The notes below the pieces were generated by a model. The model searched no databases. It saw only the letters and a list, made by a program, of their open reading frames with translations, and was not told where the DNA came from. Source: Acidimicrobiaceae bacterium (GTDB taxonomy: Bacteria > Actinomycetota > Acidimicrobiia > Acidimicrobiales > Acidimicrobiaceae). Taken from it: a stretch of 14,111 nucleotides of DNA. A program made the position numbers and the translations under genes. Below, one piece after another: positions 1 through 6,664 of the stretch. Numbering within the stretch: the stretch's first letter is position 1; every line of letters starts with the position of its first letter. The stretch is taken from NCBI GenBank assembly GCA_013044415.1, contig JABEUO010000029.1, positions 1-14,111 of the forward strand, read 5' to 3'.

Positions 1-350
1 ACAAACTTAGACGACGAGTCGGTAGAGAAATTCTTGGCTAGCTCGACGGCTTCAGAGATGATCACCGCCTTGGGTGGGTGGTGATCCTCGAGGAGTTCGG
101 ACACCGCAATTCTCAGAAGGCACAAGTCGATCAGTGGCATCCTGTTGAGCTCCCACTCTAAGGAGTGGGAATCGATCATCTTGTCGATCTCTTCCCGGTG
201 GGACTCAACGGCCAAAAGACGAGAGGTCACGAAGCGATCTTCGTCAACCTCTATCTCCTCGATTATTTGACTGGGCTTCAGACCTTTGATCTCTGCTTCG
301 TAGAGTAGAGAAAGGGTGCGTTCTCTGAATGACTTTTTGCTCTTAGGCAT
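1..350 (-). CDS. nusB: Transcription antitermination factor NusB (3' end missing at window edge)
   Basis: NusB is an RNA-binding factor that, with NusE (ribosomal protein S10), binds boxA RNA and supports antitermination, chiefly of rRNA operons, in the cytoplasm. The visible part is about 116 residues. It starts MPKSKKSFRERTLSLLYEAE, a basic N-terminus followed by the first helix of the all-alpha NusB fold. Further on it shows NRMPLIDLCLLRIAVSELL and then AVIISEAVELAKNFSTDSSSKFV, which match the two most conserved NusB blocks (R-x-x-IDRAILR-x-A-x-xEL and NEAVELAKxYs). The last few residues run off the left edge. The ATG lies 11 bp after the efp stop, so it is the downstream gene of an efp-nusB unit, as in most Actinobacteria and Firmicutes. 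The length seen fits the usual 130-150 residues. Identity is secure from these motifs and the neighbour. Confidence 0.93.
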   Translation of the reverse strand, partial: MPKSKKSFRERTLSLLYEAEIKGLKPSQIIEEIEVDEDRFVTSRLLAVESHREEIDKMIDSHSLEWELNRMPLIDLCLLRIAVSELLEDHHPPKAVIISEAVELAKNFSTDSSSKF

Positions 351-361
351 CGAATGTGGAC

Positions 362-928
362 TTAGGCACGGGTCAGGTATTCGCCCGACCTAGTGTCCAC
401 TTTTATCTTCTCGCCAATATTTACGAACAGTGGAACTTGAACGACAATCCCAGTTTCCAGGGTTGCCGGTTTCCTGGCCCCAGAAACCCTGTCACCTTGG
501 ATGCCCGGTTCGGTCTCAACCACGGTTAGCTCGACGGCGGCAGGGAGTTCGGTGGTTACTACAGAACCCTCGTAGGTACTGAGCGTAGCGATGTCACCCT
601 CTTTGAGGAAGTTGACAGCATTTCCCAGTACTGACTCTTCTACCTGGATCTGATCGTAGGTGTTGGTGTCCATAAAGACCACCTGGGAGCCGTCCCGGTA
701 GAGAAACTGCATGTCGCTCTTGTCGATTATCGCCTGATCCAACTTCTCGTCGGATCGATAGGTTCTTTCTATAACCGCACCAGATTTGAGGTTTTTCAGT
801 TTCGTGCGTACGAATGCTCCACCTTTTCCAGGTTTGACATGCTGGAACTCGACAATGCTGAATAGTCCATCTGGTAGGACCAAAGTCATTCCGTTTTTGA
901 AGTCGCTGGTTGAGGTTGAGACAGCCAC
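362..928 (-). CDS. efp: Translation elongation factor P
   Basis: EF-P binds between the ribosomal P and E sites and relieves stalling at polyproline stretches. The protein has 188 residues, the family's normal length, with a KOW-like N-domain followed by two OB domains. The modified loop reads VKPGKGGAFVRTKLKN, with the tip lysine at residue 35. This is the Lys-tipped PGKGxAFV type rather than the Arg-tipped type modified by EarP. The C-terminal signature GDRVSGARKPATLETGIVVQVPLFVNIGEKIKVDT is nearly canonical. The start is a GTG with GGAGA about 8 bases upstream. No loop-modifying enzyme (EpmA/EpmB, YmfI) is seen in the window, so the modification state is unknown. nusB follows 11 bp downstream and an M24 peptidase gene lies upstream after an unusually long gap. 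Confidence 0.97.
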   Translation of the reverse strand: MAVSTSTSDFKNGMTLVLPDGLFSIVEFQHVKPGKGGAFVRTKLKNLKSGAVIERTYRSDEKLDQAIIDKSDMQFLYRDGSQVVFMDTNTYDQIQVEESVLGNAVNFLKEGDIATLSTYEGSVVTTELPAAVELTVVETEPGIQGDRVSGARKPATLETGIVVQVPLFVNIGEKIKVDTRSGEYLTRA

Positions 929-1242
929 GAATTATTCTCCGAACTTATTGCACACCGAATTTTGCGCATCGAAGATTCTAGCCACTTCGCGGCGGTCCTG
1001 GTTCGCAACTAGGGTAATCAGGGCGTTAATGGCCATGAGTAGAGCCGCCTCAGCCCCGCATTTAATGGGTGCCAGTTTCCGTCGAGGGGACTAACGAAGG
1101 GGCTTCGAAATTGATAAGGATGTAAAAGGTGAGCGGTAAAAGGTAAAAAGGTAATAAAAGAGCCAAGACGAGCTGCGCTATCAAGAAAAGTCCCCGTCAA
1201 TGCGTGTAGCTCGCCAAGAGACCCCAATAACTCGGGACCCTA
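929..1242. other. 314-bp gap between M24 peptidase gene and efp, no convincing gene
   Basis: Open frames here (for example 1018-1227 minus) have no recognisable motif and compositional character unlike the neighbours, so none is called. Visible structure includes a cluster of near-direct repeats GTAAAAGGT at 1122-1130 and 1136-1144 and GTAAAAAGGT at 1143-1152. On the minus strand these read as T-rich runs downstream of the peptidase stop. An inverted pair CGAGCT (1169-1174) / AGCTCG (1208-1213) precedes them on the minus strand, giving a loose terminator-like arrangement. A TAGAAT hexamer on the minus strand (975-980) could be a -10 box for a separate efp promoter, but no good -35 box sits 17 bases away. 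Confidence 0.4.
975..980 (-). promoter_or_regulatory. Candidate -10 box for efp-nusB
   Basis: The minus strand reads TAGAAT about 47 bases upstream of the efp GTG. It fits the TAnnnT pattern of housekeeping sigma factors. No convincing TTGACA-like -35 box is found at 16-18 bases spacing, so support is weak. The long gap behind the upstream gene makes a dedicated promoter plausible. Confidence 0.2.
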
Positions 1243-2334
1243 TTATACGATCCAGCTCTGATCAAAGGCGGTGATCAAGGTACAGCCGTCCTTTTCGACG
1301 AGGACCATGTCCTCGATGCGGACTCCGAACTTCCCTTCTATATATACCCCGGGCTCGATGGTTACCACTTCTCCAGAGATCAAAGGTGACAGGTTCGAGC
1401 CATGCAGTATCGGTGATTCATGGATCTCTAAACCCACGCCGTGCCCTATCGGATGGCTGAAATACTCCGAAAGACCCAATGAATCGAGGTATTCGCGGGC
1501 CGTATTATCCGGGGATCCAGCCGGTACCCCCTCTTTGACTACCGAGATGGCTAGGGCCTGCGCCTCCTTGGTCGCCATATAGACCTTGGTCTGCTCTTCG
1601 GTAGGTTCACCCAACACGAAGGTCCGGGTCATGTCGGAGTGGTACCCCTCGTAAGTCGCTCCGAAGTCGACTACTACCATGTCGCCGGCTTTGAATCGTC
1701 GACTGCTGGGATGGGCGTGGGGCATAGCAGAGTTTTCCCCAGAGGCGACAATGGTAGCAAAGGATGGCTCGGACGAGCCGAGGAGGTACATCTCTTCGTC
1801 CAGATTGTGTGCAAAGTCCCTCTCTGAGACCCCAACTTTAAGCTGACCAATTAACCGCTTTAGCGCCTCATCGGCGATTTGAGCCGCCATTTGCAACTGA
1901 GCCAACTCTGCTTTATCTTTAGATCTTCGTAGTTGGGCCCCGAGGTTCTCTTGGGGGAGAAGTTCTGCTTTTTGGGAGAGAAACTCTTGGAGAATATTTA
2001 CAAATCCCCAAGTTGTGGAGTTCGGATCTAAGGCGATCCGAGCACCTTTAGCTACCGCTTGAGAGATGGCTTTGATCTGATCGGAGATCGATCCAATTAC
2101 CAGTTTGTAATCGGAATTCACTAATCCGGCGGCCGTTAGTTCGACCCTTATCTGGGTTTCGTATCGGCCGTCGGTGGTCACCACTAATTCTTCTGCGGAA
2201 ATGAAAACTGTTGCTGAAGAGCCAGTGAAGCCCGTAAAGTATCTGATAGATGGCAGGTCAGTGAGAATAATCCCATCTAAGGCGGATTCAGAAATCCGCC
2301 CCCTAAGCCGCAATATTCTGTCGTTCATCGTCAT
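1243..2334 (-). CDS. M24-family Xaa-Pro aminopeptidase/dipeptidase
   Basis: A cytoplasmic di-metal peptidase that removes N-terminal residues preceding proline (PepP) or cleaves Xaa-Pro dipeptides (PepQ). Sequence alone does not settle which. It has 363 residues, the normal length of the short actinobacterial/firmicute form. The creatinase-like N-domain covers about residues 1-130 (LTDLPSIRYFTGFTGSS near residue 25), followed by the pita-bread catalytic domain. Metal ligands are visible: D223 in VVDFGATYEGYHSD, D234, H298 in HPIGHGVGLEIHE, E327 in TIEPGVYIEG and E341 in GVRIEDMVLV. The substrate-side NSAMPHAHP motif is near residue 205. The start is ATG at 2334; a second ATG two codons later is equally possible. 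Genes of this family commonly sit directly before efp. Here efp follows only after a 314-bp gap, and no aroQ-type gene lies upstream. Confidence 0.93.
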   Translation of the reverse strand: MTMNDRILRLRGRISESALDGIILTDLPSIRYFTGFTGSSATVFISAEELVVTTDGRYETQIRVELTAAGLVNSDYKLVIGSISDQIKAISQAVAKGARIALDPNSTTWGFVNILQEFLSQKAELLPQENLGAQLRRSKDKAELAQLQMAAQIADEALKRLIGQLKVGVSERDFAHNLDEEMYLLGSSEPSFATIVASGENSAMPHAHPSSRRFKAGDMVVVDFGATYEGYHSDMTRTFVLGEPTEEQTKVYMATKEAQALAISVVKEGVPAGSPDNTAREYLDSLGLSEYFSHPIGHGVGLEIHESPILHGSNLSPLISGEVVTIEPGVYIEGKFGVRIEDMVLVEKDGCTLITAFDQSWIV

Positions 2335-2513
2335 CGGGTTCTCTTCTCTGGGAATTAGGTGAGAATAAGTTCGTTGATGTAGTAAGTTAAGTTTCGAGAA
2401 TGTTTTTTTCTACTATTTTTAGTTTCAGTATCGATATAGAGTAGGGAAAGTGAAAGTAGACCCGGCTCATTGACCCGTATGGTCCAATTGGCTGAGTCGA
2501 GGACACAAGGGCT
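2335..2513. promoter_or_regulatory. Divergent AT-rich promoter region between peptidase gene and ctaB
   Basis: This 179-bp spacer separates a minus-strand from a plus-strand operon, so it should hold promoters for both. It is clearly more AT-rich than the flanking coding DNA, with a run of seven T at 2403-2409. For the plus strand, TTAAGT (2387-2392) and TACTAT (2411-2416) are spaced by 18 bases and could form a -35/-10 pair, giving a leader of about 90 bases before ctaB. This is a pattern match only. No clear pair was found for the minus strand. Confidence 0.35.
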
Positions 2514-3422
2514 GTGATGAACTCTGTTATAACCGCAACTAGGCCGGTTTCGATCACAAAGACGATGAGGGCCTACCTTGCTTTGACCAAGCCGAGGATC
2601 ATCGAACTGCTGTTGATCACCACCGTTCCAGCGATGGTCGTTGCCAACCAAGCTATACCCTCCCCCCTGAAAATTGTATACACGGTGCTCGGTGGGACAT
2701 TAGCCGCTGGTGGAGCTAACGCAGTGAATATGTGGTTCGACCGAGACATCGATGCGATGATGAAGAGGACCCAGAACAGACCGCTAGTTACCGGTGAGGT
2801 TTCGCCCTCAGGTGCTCTAATGTTCGCGATCGCACTAGAGGCGGTATCATTTTTACTCCTCTGGAGCTCAGTTAATCTATTGAGCGCTATTTTGGCCCTC
2901 TCCGCGGCCCTCTTCTACGTATTTATCTACACCATGTGGCTCAAGAGGTCCTCCTCTTCGAACATAGTTATAGGCGGAGCCGCAGGGGCGGTGCCCGTAC
3001 TAGTAGGCTGGGCGGCCGTCACCGACAGGCTGGACCTCGCTCCGGTTTTGATGTTTGCGATCATCTTTCTTTGGACCCCGCCGCATTTCTGGGCGTTGGC
3101 CTTCAGGTACAAGGAAGATTATGCAAATGCGAAGGTCCCTATGCTCCCAGCGGTGGCGACATTCAGAAAGACCGCAAACCAGATCCTTATCTATTCTGTG
3201 CTCCTTACCGGTGTATCGCTTCTGCTTGGGCCAGTGGCACACCTGGGACTAATCTATGATTCGGCGGCGCTGCTGCTCGGGATCGGTTTTATCTACTATG
3301 CCATCAAGCTAAGGCAGAGCGAGTCCCCTAAGGTCGCCATGAGGGTCTTTTCCTATTCGATCAGTTACCTGACGATGCTCTTCGTAGCGATGGGGGTGGA
3401 CGTCGTTGTCCGGCACCCCTAG
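2514..3422 (+). CDS. ctaB: Protoheme IX farnesyltransferase (heme O synthase)
   Basis: An integral membrane prenyltransferase (UbiA superfamily) that attaches a farnesyl group to heme b to make heme O, the precursor of the heme A used by the aa3 oxidase encoded downstream. It has 302 residues and about nine hydrophobic helices. Family motifs are visible: LTKPRIIELLLITTVPA near residue 24, and the Mg-pyrophosphate motif NMWFDRDIDAMMKRTQNRPL, with N72, D76 and D80 in N-x3-D-x3-D. FLWTPPHFWALA and YKEDYANAKVPMLP (residues 185-212) form the second Asp region. The start is GTG at 2514 or ATG at 2517; GAGG lies about 12 bases upstream. It opens the respiratory operon and its stop is 8 bp before the ATG of the thioredoxin gene. 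No heme A synthase (ctaA) gene is in the window, so that step must be encoded elsewhere. Confidence 0.96.
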   Translation: MMNSVITATRPVSITKTMRAYLALTKPRIIELLLITTVPAMVVANQAIPSPLKIVYTVLGGTLAAGGANAVNMWFDRDIDAMMKRTQNRPLVTGEVSPSGALMFAIALEAVSFLLLWSSVNLLSAILALSAALFYVFIYTMWLKRSSSSNIVIGGAAGAVPVLVGWAAVTDRLDLAPVLMFAIIFLWTPPHFWALAFRYKEDYANAKVPMLPAVATFRKTANQILIYSVLLTGVSLLLGPVAHLGLIYDSAALLLGIGFIYYAIKLRQSESPKVAMRVFSYSISYLTMLFVAMGVDVVVRHP

Positions 3423-3429
3423 TTCGACC

Positions 3430-4053
3430 ATGAAGCGCAACAACGAGAGGGACTCCCTCTTTACCGCTGCGCTAAAGAGAGGCGGTAGTTCGCCGGTCAA
3501 GCTGGTGATAGCTATGGGGGCGGTCACGGTCGCCTTTGTGCTGGTGGTCTATGCGGTGATCGTCTCGTTGGGGGCGACCAAGGCGCCTGTTGCATCCGCC
3601 CCAGTAAAGCCAACGATTAGCAATCTTTCAGGCAAGGCGGCTCCGGCATTTTCCTTGCCGACGCTTTTCGGCAAGGGGAGCCTCTCCCTCGCTAGCTTCA
3701 GGGGTCACCCTGTGGTGTTGAACTTCTTCGCTTCGTGGTGTTCCCCGTGCAAGGCCGAGTTGCCCTTCTTTGCCACCACGGCCAAGGCGTCATCGTCAAA
3801 GGTCGACTTTATCGGGATAGACGAGAACGATTCTGCGTCTTCTGCCAGGGCTCTGGTTACCAAGGATCGGGTTGGCTATTCGCTGGTGTCAGATTCAAAC
3901 GGCGCTATGTCCGGTCCCTACGGTCTGTATGGTCTGCCGACCACCTTTGCGATCGGTGCTAATGGGAAAGTCGTTGCTGAAGTTGCCGGGCAGATATCTC
4001 AGAGCCAGCTAAATCAGCTGGTTTCAGAGGCGGAGAGCGGGAGGGTCTTGTGA
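3430..4053 (+). CDS. Membrane-anchored TlpA/ResA-like thioredoxin
   Basis: A thiol-disulfide oxidoreductase of the TlpA/ResA/AhpC-TSA class, anchored by one N-terminal helix (about residues 24-47) with the thioredoxin domain outside the membrane. From the ATG it has 207 residues. The active site is WCSPC (C104, C107) in VVLNFFASWCSPCKAELPFF, and the cis-proline motif is GLPTTF (P170). Position between ctaB and the Sco gene suggests it reduces cysteines needed for CuA assembly (as TlpA does for CoxB and Sco) or for heme attachment. Which one is inference. Start choice is uncertain. ATG 3430 has a poor ribosome site. An in-frame TTG at 3406 has GGTGGA five bases upstream and would overlap the end of ctaB by 17 bp, adding eight residues. 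The mature domain is unaffected. Confidence 0.9.
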   Translation: MKRNNERDSLFTAALKRGGSSPVKLVIAMGAVTVAFVLVVYAVIVSLGATKAPVASAPVKPTISNLSGKAAPAFSLPTLFGKGSLSLASFRGHPVVLNFFASWCSPCKAELPFFATTAKASSSKVDFIGIDENDSASSARALVTKDRVGYSLVSDSNGAMSGPYGLYGLPTTFAIGANGKVVAEVAGQISQSQLNQLVSEAESGRVL

Positions 4054-4126
4054 TGCTCTGGCCCGAATTTCGATCTGTTCTGGTTGGGGAGTGCCGTGTC
4101 GGGGGGATTCTTTTTAGGAGTTCTAG

Positions 4127-4828
4127 ATGACGACGACTGAGATTGCCCAAGCTACACCAAACGCCCCGGAGCCACCAAAGAAGAGGGGTCTTGGTGGTGC
4201 CCTAGGGTACGTAATCGGTGGGAGCTTGATCGTAGCGGGAGTGGCCGCTGGAGTGATAATCCATGATCGAGCGATTACAAACCAGCAGAACAACCTGGCG
4301 AACATTATGGGTCTCAGTCCATTTGTTGGAACCCAGCAGTTCAATTTCAACCTTACGAATGAGAACGGCCAAAAGATGTCCCTGGCGGCATTCAGGGGCA
4401 AGTCGGTGGTGGTGCAGTTTATGGATCCCAAGTGCACCGACATCTGTCCAATAGTGGCAAAGGAACTCGTGGACGCAGATAAGCAACTCGGATCCGCTGC
4501 GTCAAATGTCGCATTCGTGGCGGTAAATGTGAATCAATACCATGAGTCGACCGCCGAGCTTAGGCAGTTCTCGCAGAGCCATGGACTGTCAAATCTGAAG
4601 AATTGGTACTACTTCACCGGGTCTACTAAGCAGCTAAAGGCGGTCTGGAAGGAGTTTGGCATCTTCGTCCAGCCGAATCCGACCGGTGACGTCGTCCACA
4701 CATCCTACTACTACTTCTTGGGGCCAACTGGTCAGGCTAAATACGTTGCTCAGGCCGCCAGGGTTTCGGGTTCTCAGATTGAGCAGTGGGGAAAAGGAAT
4801 AGCGGTCTTCTCGCAGAAGGCCCTTTAG
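4127..4828 (+). CDS. Sco1/SenC/PrrC-type copper chaperone
   Basis: Sco proteins deliver copper to, or reduce the cysteines of, the CuA site in oxidase subunit II. This one has 233 residues: a short cytoplasmic tail, one membrane helix (about 24-45) and a thioredoxin-fold domain. The copper ligands are present: C103 and C107 in DPKCTDICPIV, the Sco C-x3-C motif, and the distal H191 in DVVHTSYYYFLGP. The start ATG has AGGAG seven bases upstream. It lies 73 bp after the thioredoxin gene and is followed by a structured 193-bp spacer before the cupredoxin gene. Together with the TlpA-like protein it probably metallates CoxB, and perhaps the neighbouring cupredoxin. The second role is inference. 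Confidence 0.93.
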   Translation: MTTTEIAQATPNAPEPPKKRGLGGALGYVIGGSLIVAGVAAGVIIHDRAITNQQNNLANIMGLSPFVGTQQFNFNLTNENGQKMSLAAFRGKSVVVQFMDPKCTDICPIVAKELVDADKQLGSAASNVAFVAVNVNQYHESTAELRQFSQSHGLSNLKNWYYFTGSTKQLKAVWKEFGIFVQPNPTGDVVHTSYYYFLGPTGQAKYVAQAARVSGSQIEQWGKGIAVFSQKAL

Positions 4829-5021
4829 GAGTTTTATCGGCGTAGCCATATGACAGGGTGGTCATGTGGTGAAGAGTTCGGTTGATCTTATCTGGCGACT
4901 CGGGAGCGCCTTATGAGGTCGGCCGATTACCCCAATGCCCGGCGAGCCGGACTTTGGGGTTGGGAGGGCGATTTTCGCCTATTGGTAAGGGAAGTTAGCA
5001 AGACCTTGAAGGGGGGTTAGC
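4829..5021 (+). promoter_or_regulatory. Structured 193-bp spacer before the cupredoxin-cox genes
   Basis: Two hairpins can be read. The first has CCCCAA (4930-4935) and TTGGGG (4954-4959) enclosing CCGGC (4939-4943) and GCCGG (4946-4950), with a symmetric 3x3 internal loop. The second is GGCGA-TTT-TCGCC at 4967-4979. Neither is followed by a U-tract, so they are not classical terminators. They could mark mRNA processing, attenuation or a stabilised 5' end for the oxidase part of the operon. No convincing promoter was seen. The cupredoxin TTG start is preceded by a GGGGGG ribosome site at about 5011-5016. Confidence 0.45.
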
Positions 5022-5711
5022 TTGTCGAAGGGGGCAAGAATTGGCGCTGTTTTGGTATCCTTTGCCGCCGGGATCGCACTGATCCTTTACGGTATTTTTG
5101 GATATCTTCGCAGTTCGCCTGCTGTAGTAAGTGCTATTCCGTCGGCATCGCAGCCTAACAGTGTCAATCTGGTTATGCAGGTAGATGGGGCCGTTGGAGT
5201 TGGTCCTCATCCAAACTGGGTTGGCTATTGGGTTCAAGATGCAAAGGGAGTCTGGCACCAAACGACACTGGTTACCGTTCCGGTGGACACGAACGTCCAC
5301 GTTACGGTGTACGAATACGATTCTGGCGGTGCCTTGAGGAACCCCGTTTGGTCCCAAGTTGCTGGGGTCCAAGGCGGGACAGTGACCCTCAATGGCACTG
5401 CTGATAGGATCATTAATCCAAACCCAACGACTGGAAATGGTATCGCCCATACTTTTGTCGTGCCCGGACTTGGAATCCAGGTCCCCCTCTATGGGGTCGG
5501 TGCCAGTGCGAAGAACTTCTGTAGCACCGGTCCATGCAATACGTCGGAGGCTCACACGGTGACTAAGTTCACCTTCTTCTCCGGTAGTCAGACCCATAAG
5601 TACCGTTGGCAGTGCTTTGTGCCCTGTGGCCTCGGCTACCTAAATGGAAACGGCGGTCCGATGACTTCATTGGGATATATGGGCGGGTTTATCGAGGTGG
5701 TAGGGAAGTGA
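5022..5711 (+). CDS. Membrane-anchored cupredoxin upstream of coxB (AcoP-like by position)
   Basis: From a TTG start (G-run about 6 bases upstream) it has 229 residues. An N-terminal membrane helix (about 7-29) is followed by an exported beta-rich domain. Cupredoxin features in order are H143 in IAHTFVVPGLG, comparable with the HDF histidine of CuA domains, then KYRWQCFVPCGLGY with C198 and C202 in Cys-x3-Cys, then PM at M214 and GYM at M220. The CuA histidine expected four residues after the second Cys is Tyr206. A true CuA centre therefore looks incomplete, and a mononuclear site or a disulfide is possible. A second Cys pair (C167, C172) precedes it. The stop overlaps the coxB start by three bases, implying translational coupling. 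A. ferrooxidans has AcoP, a cupredoxin that binds its aa3 oxidase, encoded at the same place; homology to it is inferred from position and fold, not tested. It may be an electron carrier to, or a structural partner of, CoxB. Confidence 0.72.
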   Translation: MSKGARIGAVLVSFAAGIALILYGIFGYLRSSPAVVSAIPSASQPNSVNLVMQVDGAVGVGPHPNWVGYWVQDAKGVWHQTTLVTVPVDTNVHVTVYEYDSGGALRNPVWSQVAGVQGGTVTLNGTADRIINPNPTTGNGIAHTFVVPGLGIQVPLYGVGASAKNFCSTGPCNTSEAHTVTKFTFFSGSQTHKYRWQCFVPCGLGYLNGNGGPMTSLGYMGGFIEVVGK

Positions 5712-6613
5712 CCACTACCGAGAGCACCTCAGAATTCACTCAAGCAGAGGGGAGAAGCCACGTCCGAAAAATCGTCGGGATCTGGCTAGTAGTAGCGATC
5801 ATCGCTGATTACTTTGTGTGGTTTGTCTACGGTCCTCATATGCCGCCTGGTGCGATGACCGATCAGGCGAGGGGACAGCAATTCGACATCAAGGTGATTA
5901 GTGTCCTCGCCATACCGGTACTGCTTTTCCTCTGGACCTTCGGTTTCTATTCGATTGCCAAGTTCCGCGGGGGCAGGGATAGGCCGGACGGATACTACGT
6001 AAAGGGAAATGTCAAAACCCAGACGGCCTGGTACGTGATCACTGCGACCCTGGTTCTTTTCCTCGCCGGGTTCGGCACCTACGAATTGATTGTTCCCGCT
6101 GGAGCGGGTGGTGGAGAGGGTCCGAGTCCGATATGGACGCCTTCGACCCCGGTCAAACTCGTCGTCCAGGTGATCGCTCAACAGTGGCGGTTCACCTATA
6201 GGTGGCCCCAGTTTGGCGGGATGGAGACGACTTCTATCAACCTTCCGGTCAACACCCAAATTCAATTCGACGTGACCTCGATCGACGTTATCCACGACTT
6301 CTGGGCCTATCAGCTAGGGGTGAAGGCCGACGCAAACCCGGATGTCAACAACGTGGCTTATGCCAAAACCCTGCAGTTAGGGCGCTTCACGGTACGTTGT
6401 GACGAGCTGTGTGGAATTTGGCACGGAGCGATGTACAACTACGGCAATGTCGTCTCGCAGCAGCAGTTCTATAACTGGGCAACACAGATGCAAAAGCAGA
6501 ACGCTACTGTTACCAAACTATTGCCGAAGTTCGCTCTGACCTATACGCCGTCCTACACCGGAGCCGGTGGAGGCTATTACCCAAGTGGGGATCCAAATGG
6601 CACCACGGCTTAG
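5708..6613 (+). CDS. coxB: Cytochrome c oxidase subunit II (CuA subunit)
   Basis: Carries the dinuclear CuA centre that receives electrons at the outer membrane face and passes them to heme a of subunit I. The start is GTG at 5708, overlapping the cupredoxin stop. The frame stays open further upstream but only as a shadow of that gene. From this start it has 301 residues. Hydrophobic helices lie at about 22-42, 61-84 and 106-126. That is one more than the usual two, so the first may be an uncleaved signal anchor. The aromatic stretch QQWRFTYRWPQFGG is at residue 158. CuA ligands are complete: H196 in VIHDFWAYQLG, then C231, E233, C235, H239 and M242 in CDELCGIWHGAM. There is no fused cytochrome c domain, so the donor is a separate protein. 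The tail (280-301) is Gly/Pro/Tyr rich. Confidence 0.95.
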   Translation: MTTTESTSEFTQAEGRSHVRKIVGIWLVVAIIADYFVWFVYGPHMPPGAMTDQARGQQFDIKVISVLAIPVLLFLWTFGFYSIAKFRGGRDRPDGYYVKGNVKTQTAWYVITATLVLFLAGFGTYELIVPAGAGGGEGPSPIWTPSTPVKLVVQVIAQQWRFTYRWPQFGGMETTSINLPVNTQIQFDVTSIDVIHDFWAYQLGVKADANPDVNNVAYAKTLQLGRFTVRCDELCGIWHGAMYNYGNVVSQQQFYNWATQMQKQNATVTKLLPKFALTYTPSYTGAGGGYYPSGDPNGTTA

Positions 6614-6664
6614 TTGGGATGGGATCTATTTGACTGGTTCGTGTGAGAACTTTTGGAGGGTTTT

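Noticed and set aside
1018..1227. 69-codon minus-strand frame between the peptidase gene and efp
   Set aside because: No domain-like pattern or convincing ribosome site, and the composition is unlike neighbouring genes.
5606..5707. Upstream extension of CoxB
   Set aside because: It lies wholly inside the cupredoxin gene, reads as a basic shadow sequence, and GTG 5708 overlaps the upstream stop in the usual coupled manner.
6653..6664. TTG 6653 as coxA start
   Set aside because: This codon overlaps the GGAGGG ribosome site used by GTG 6665.
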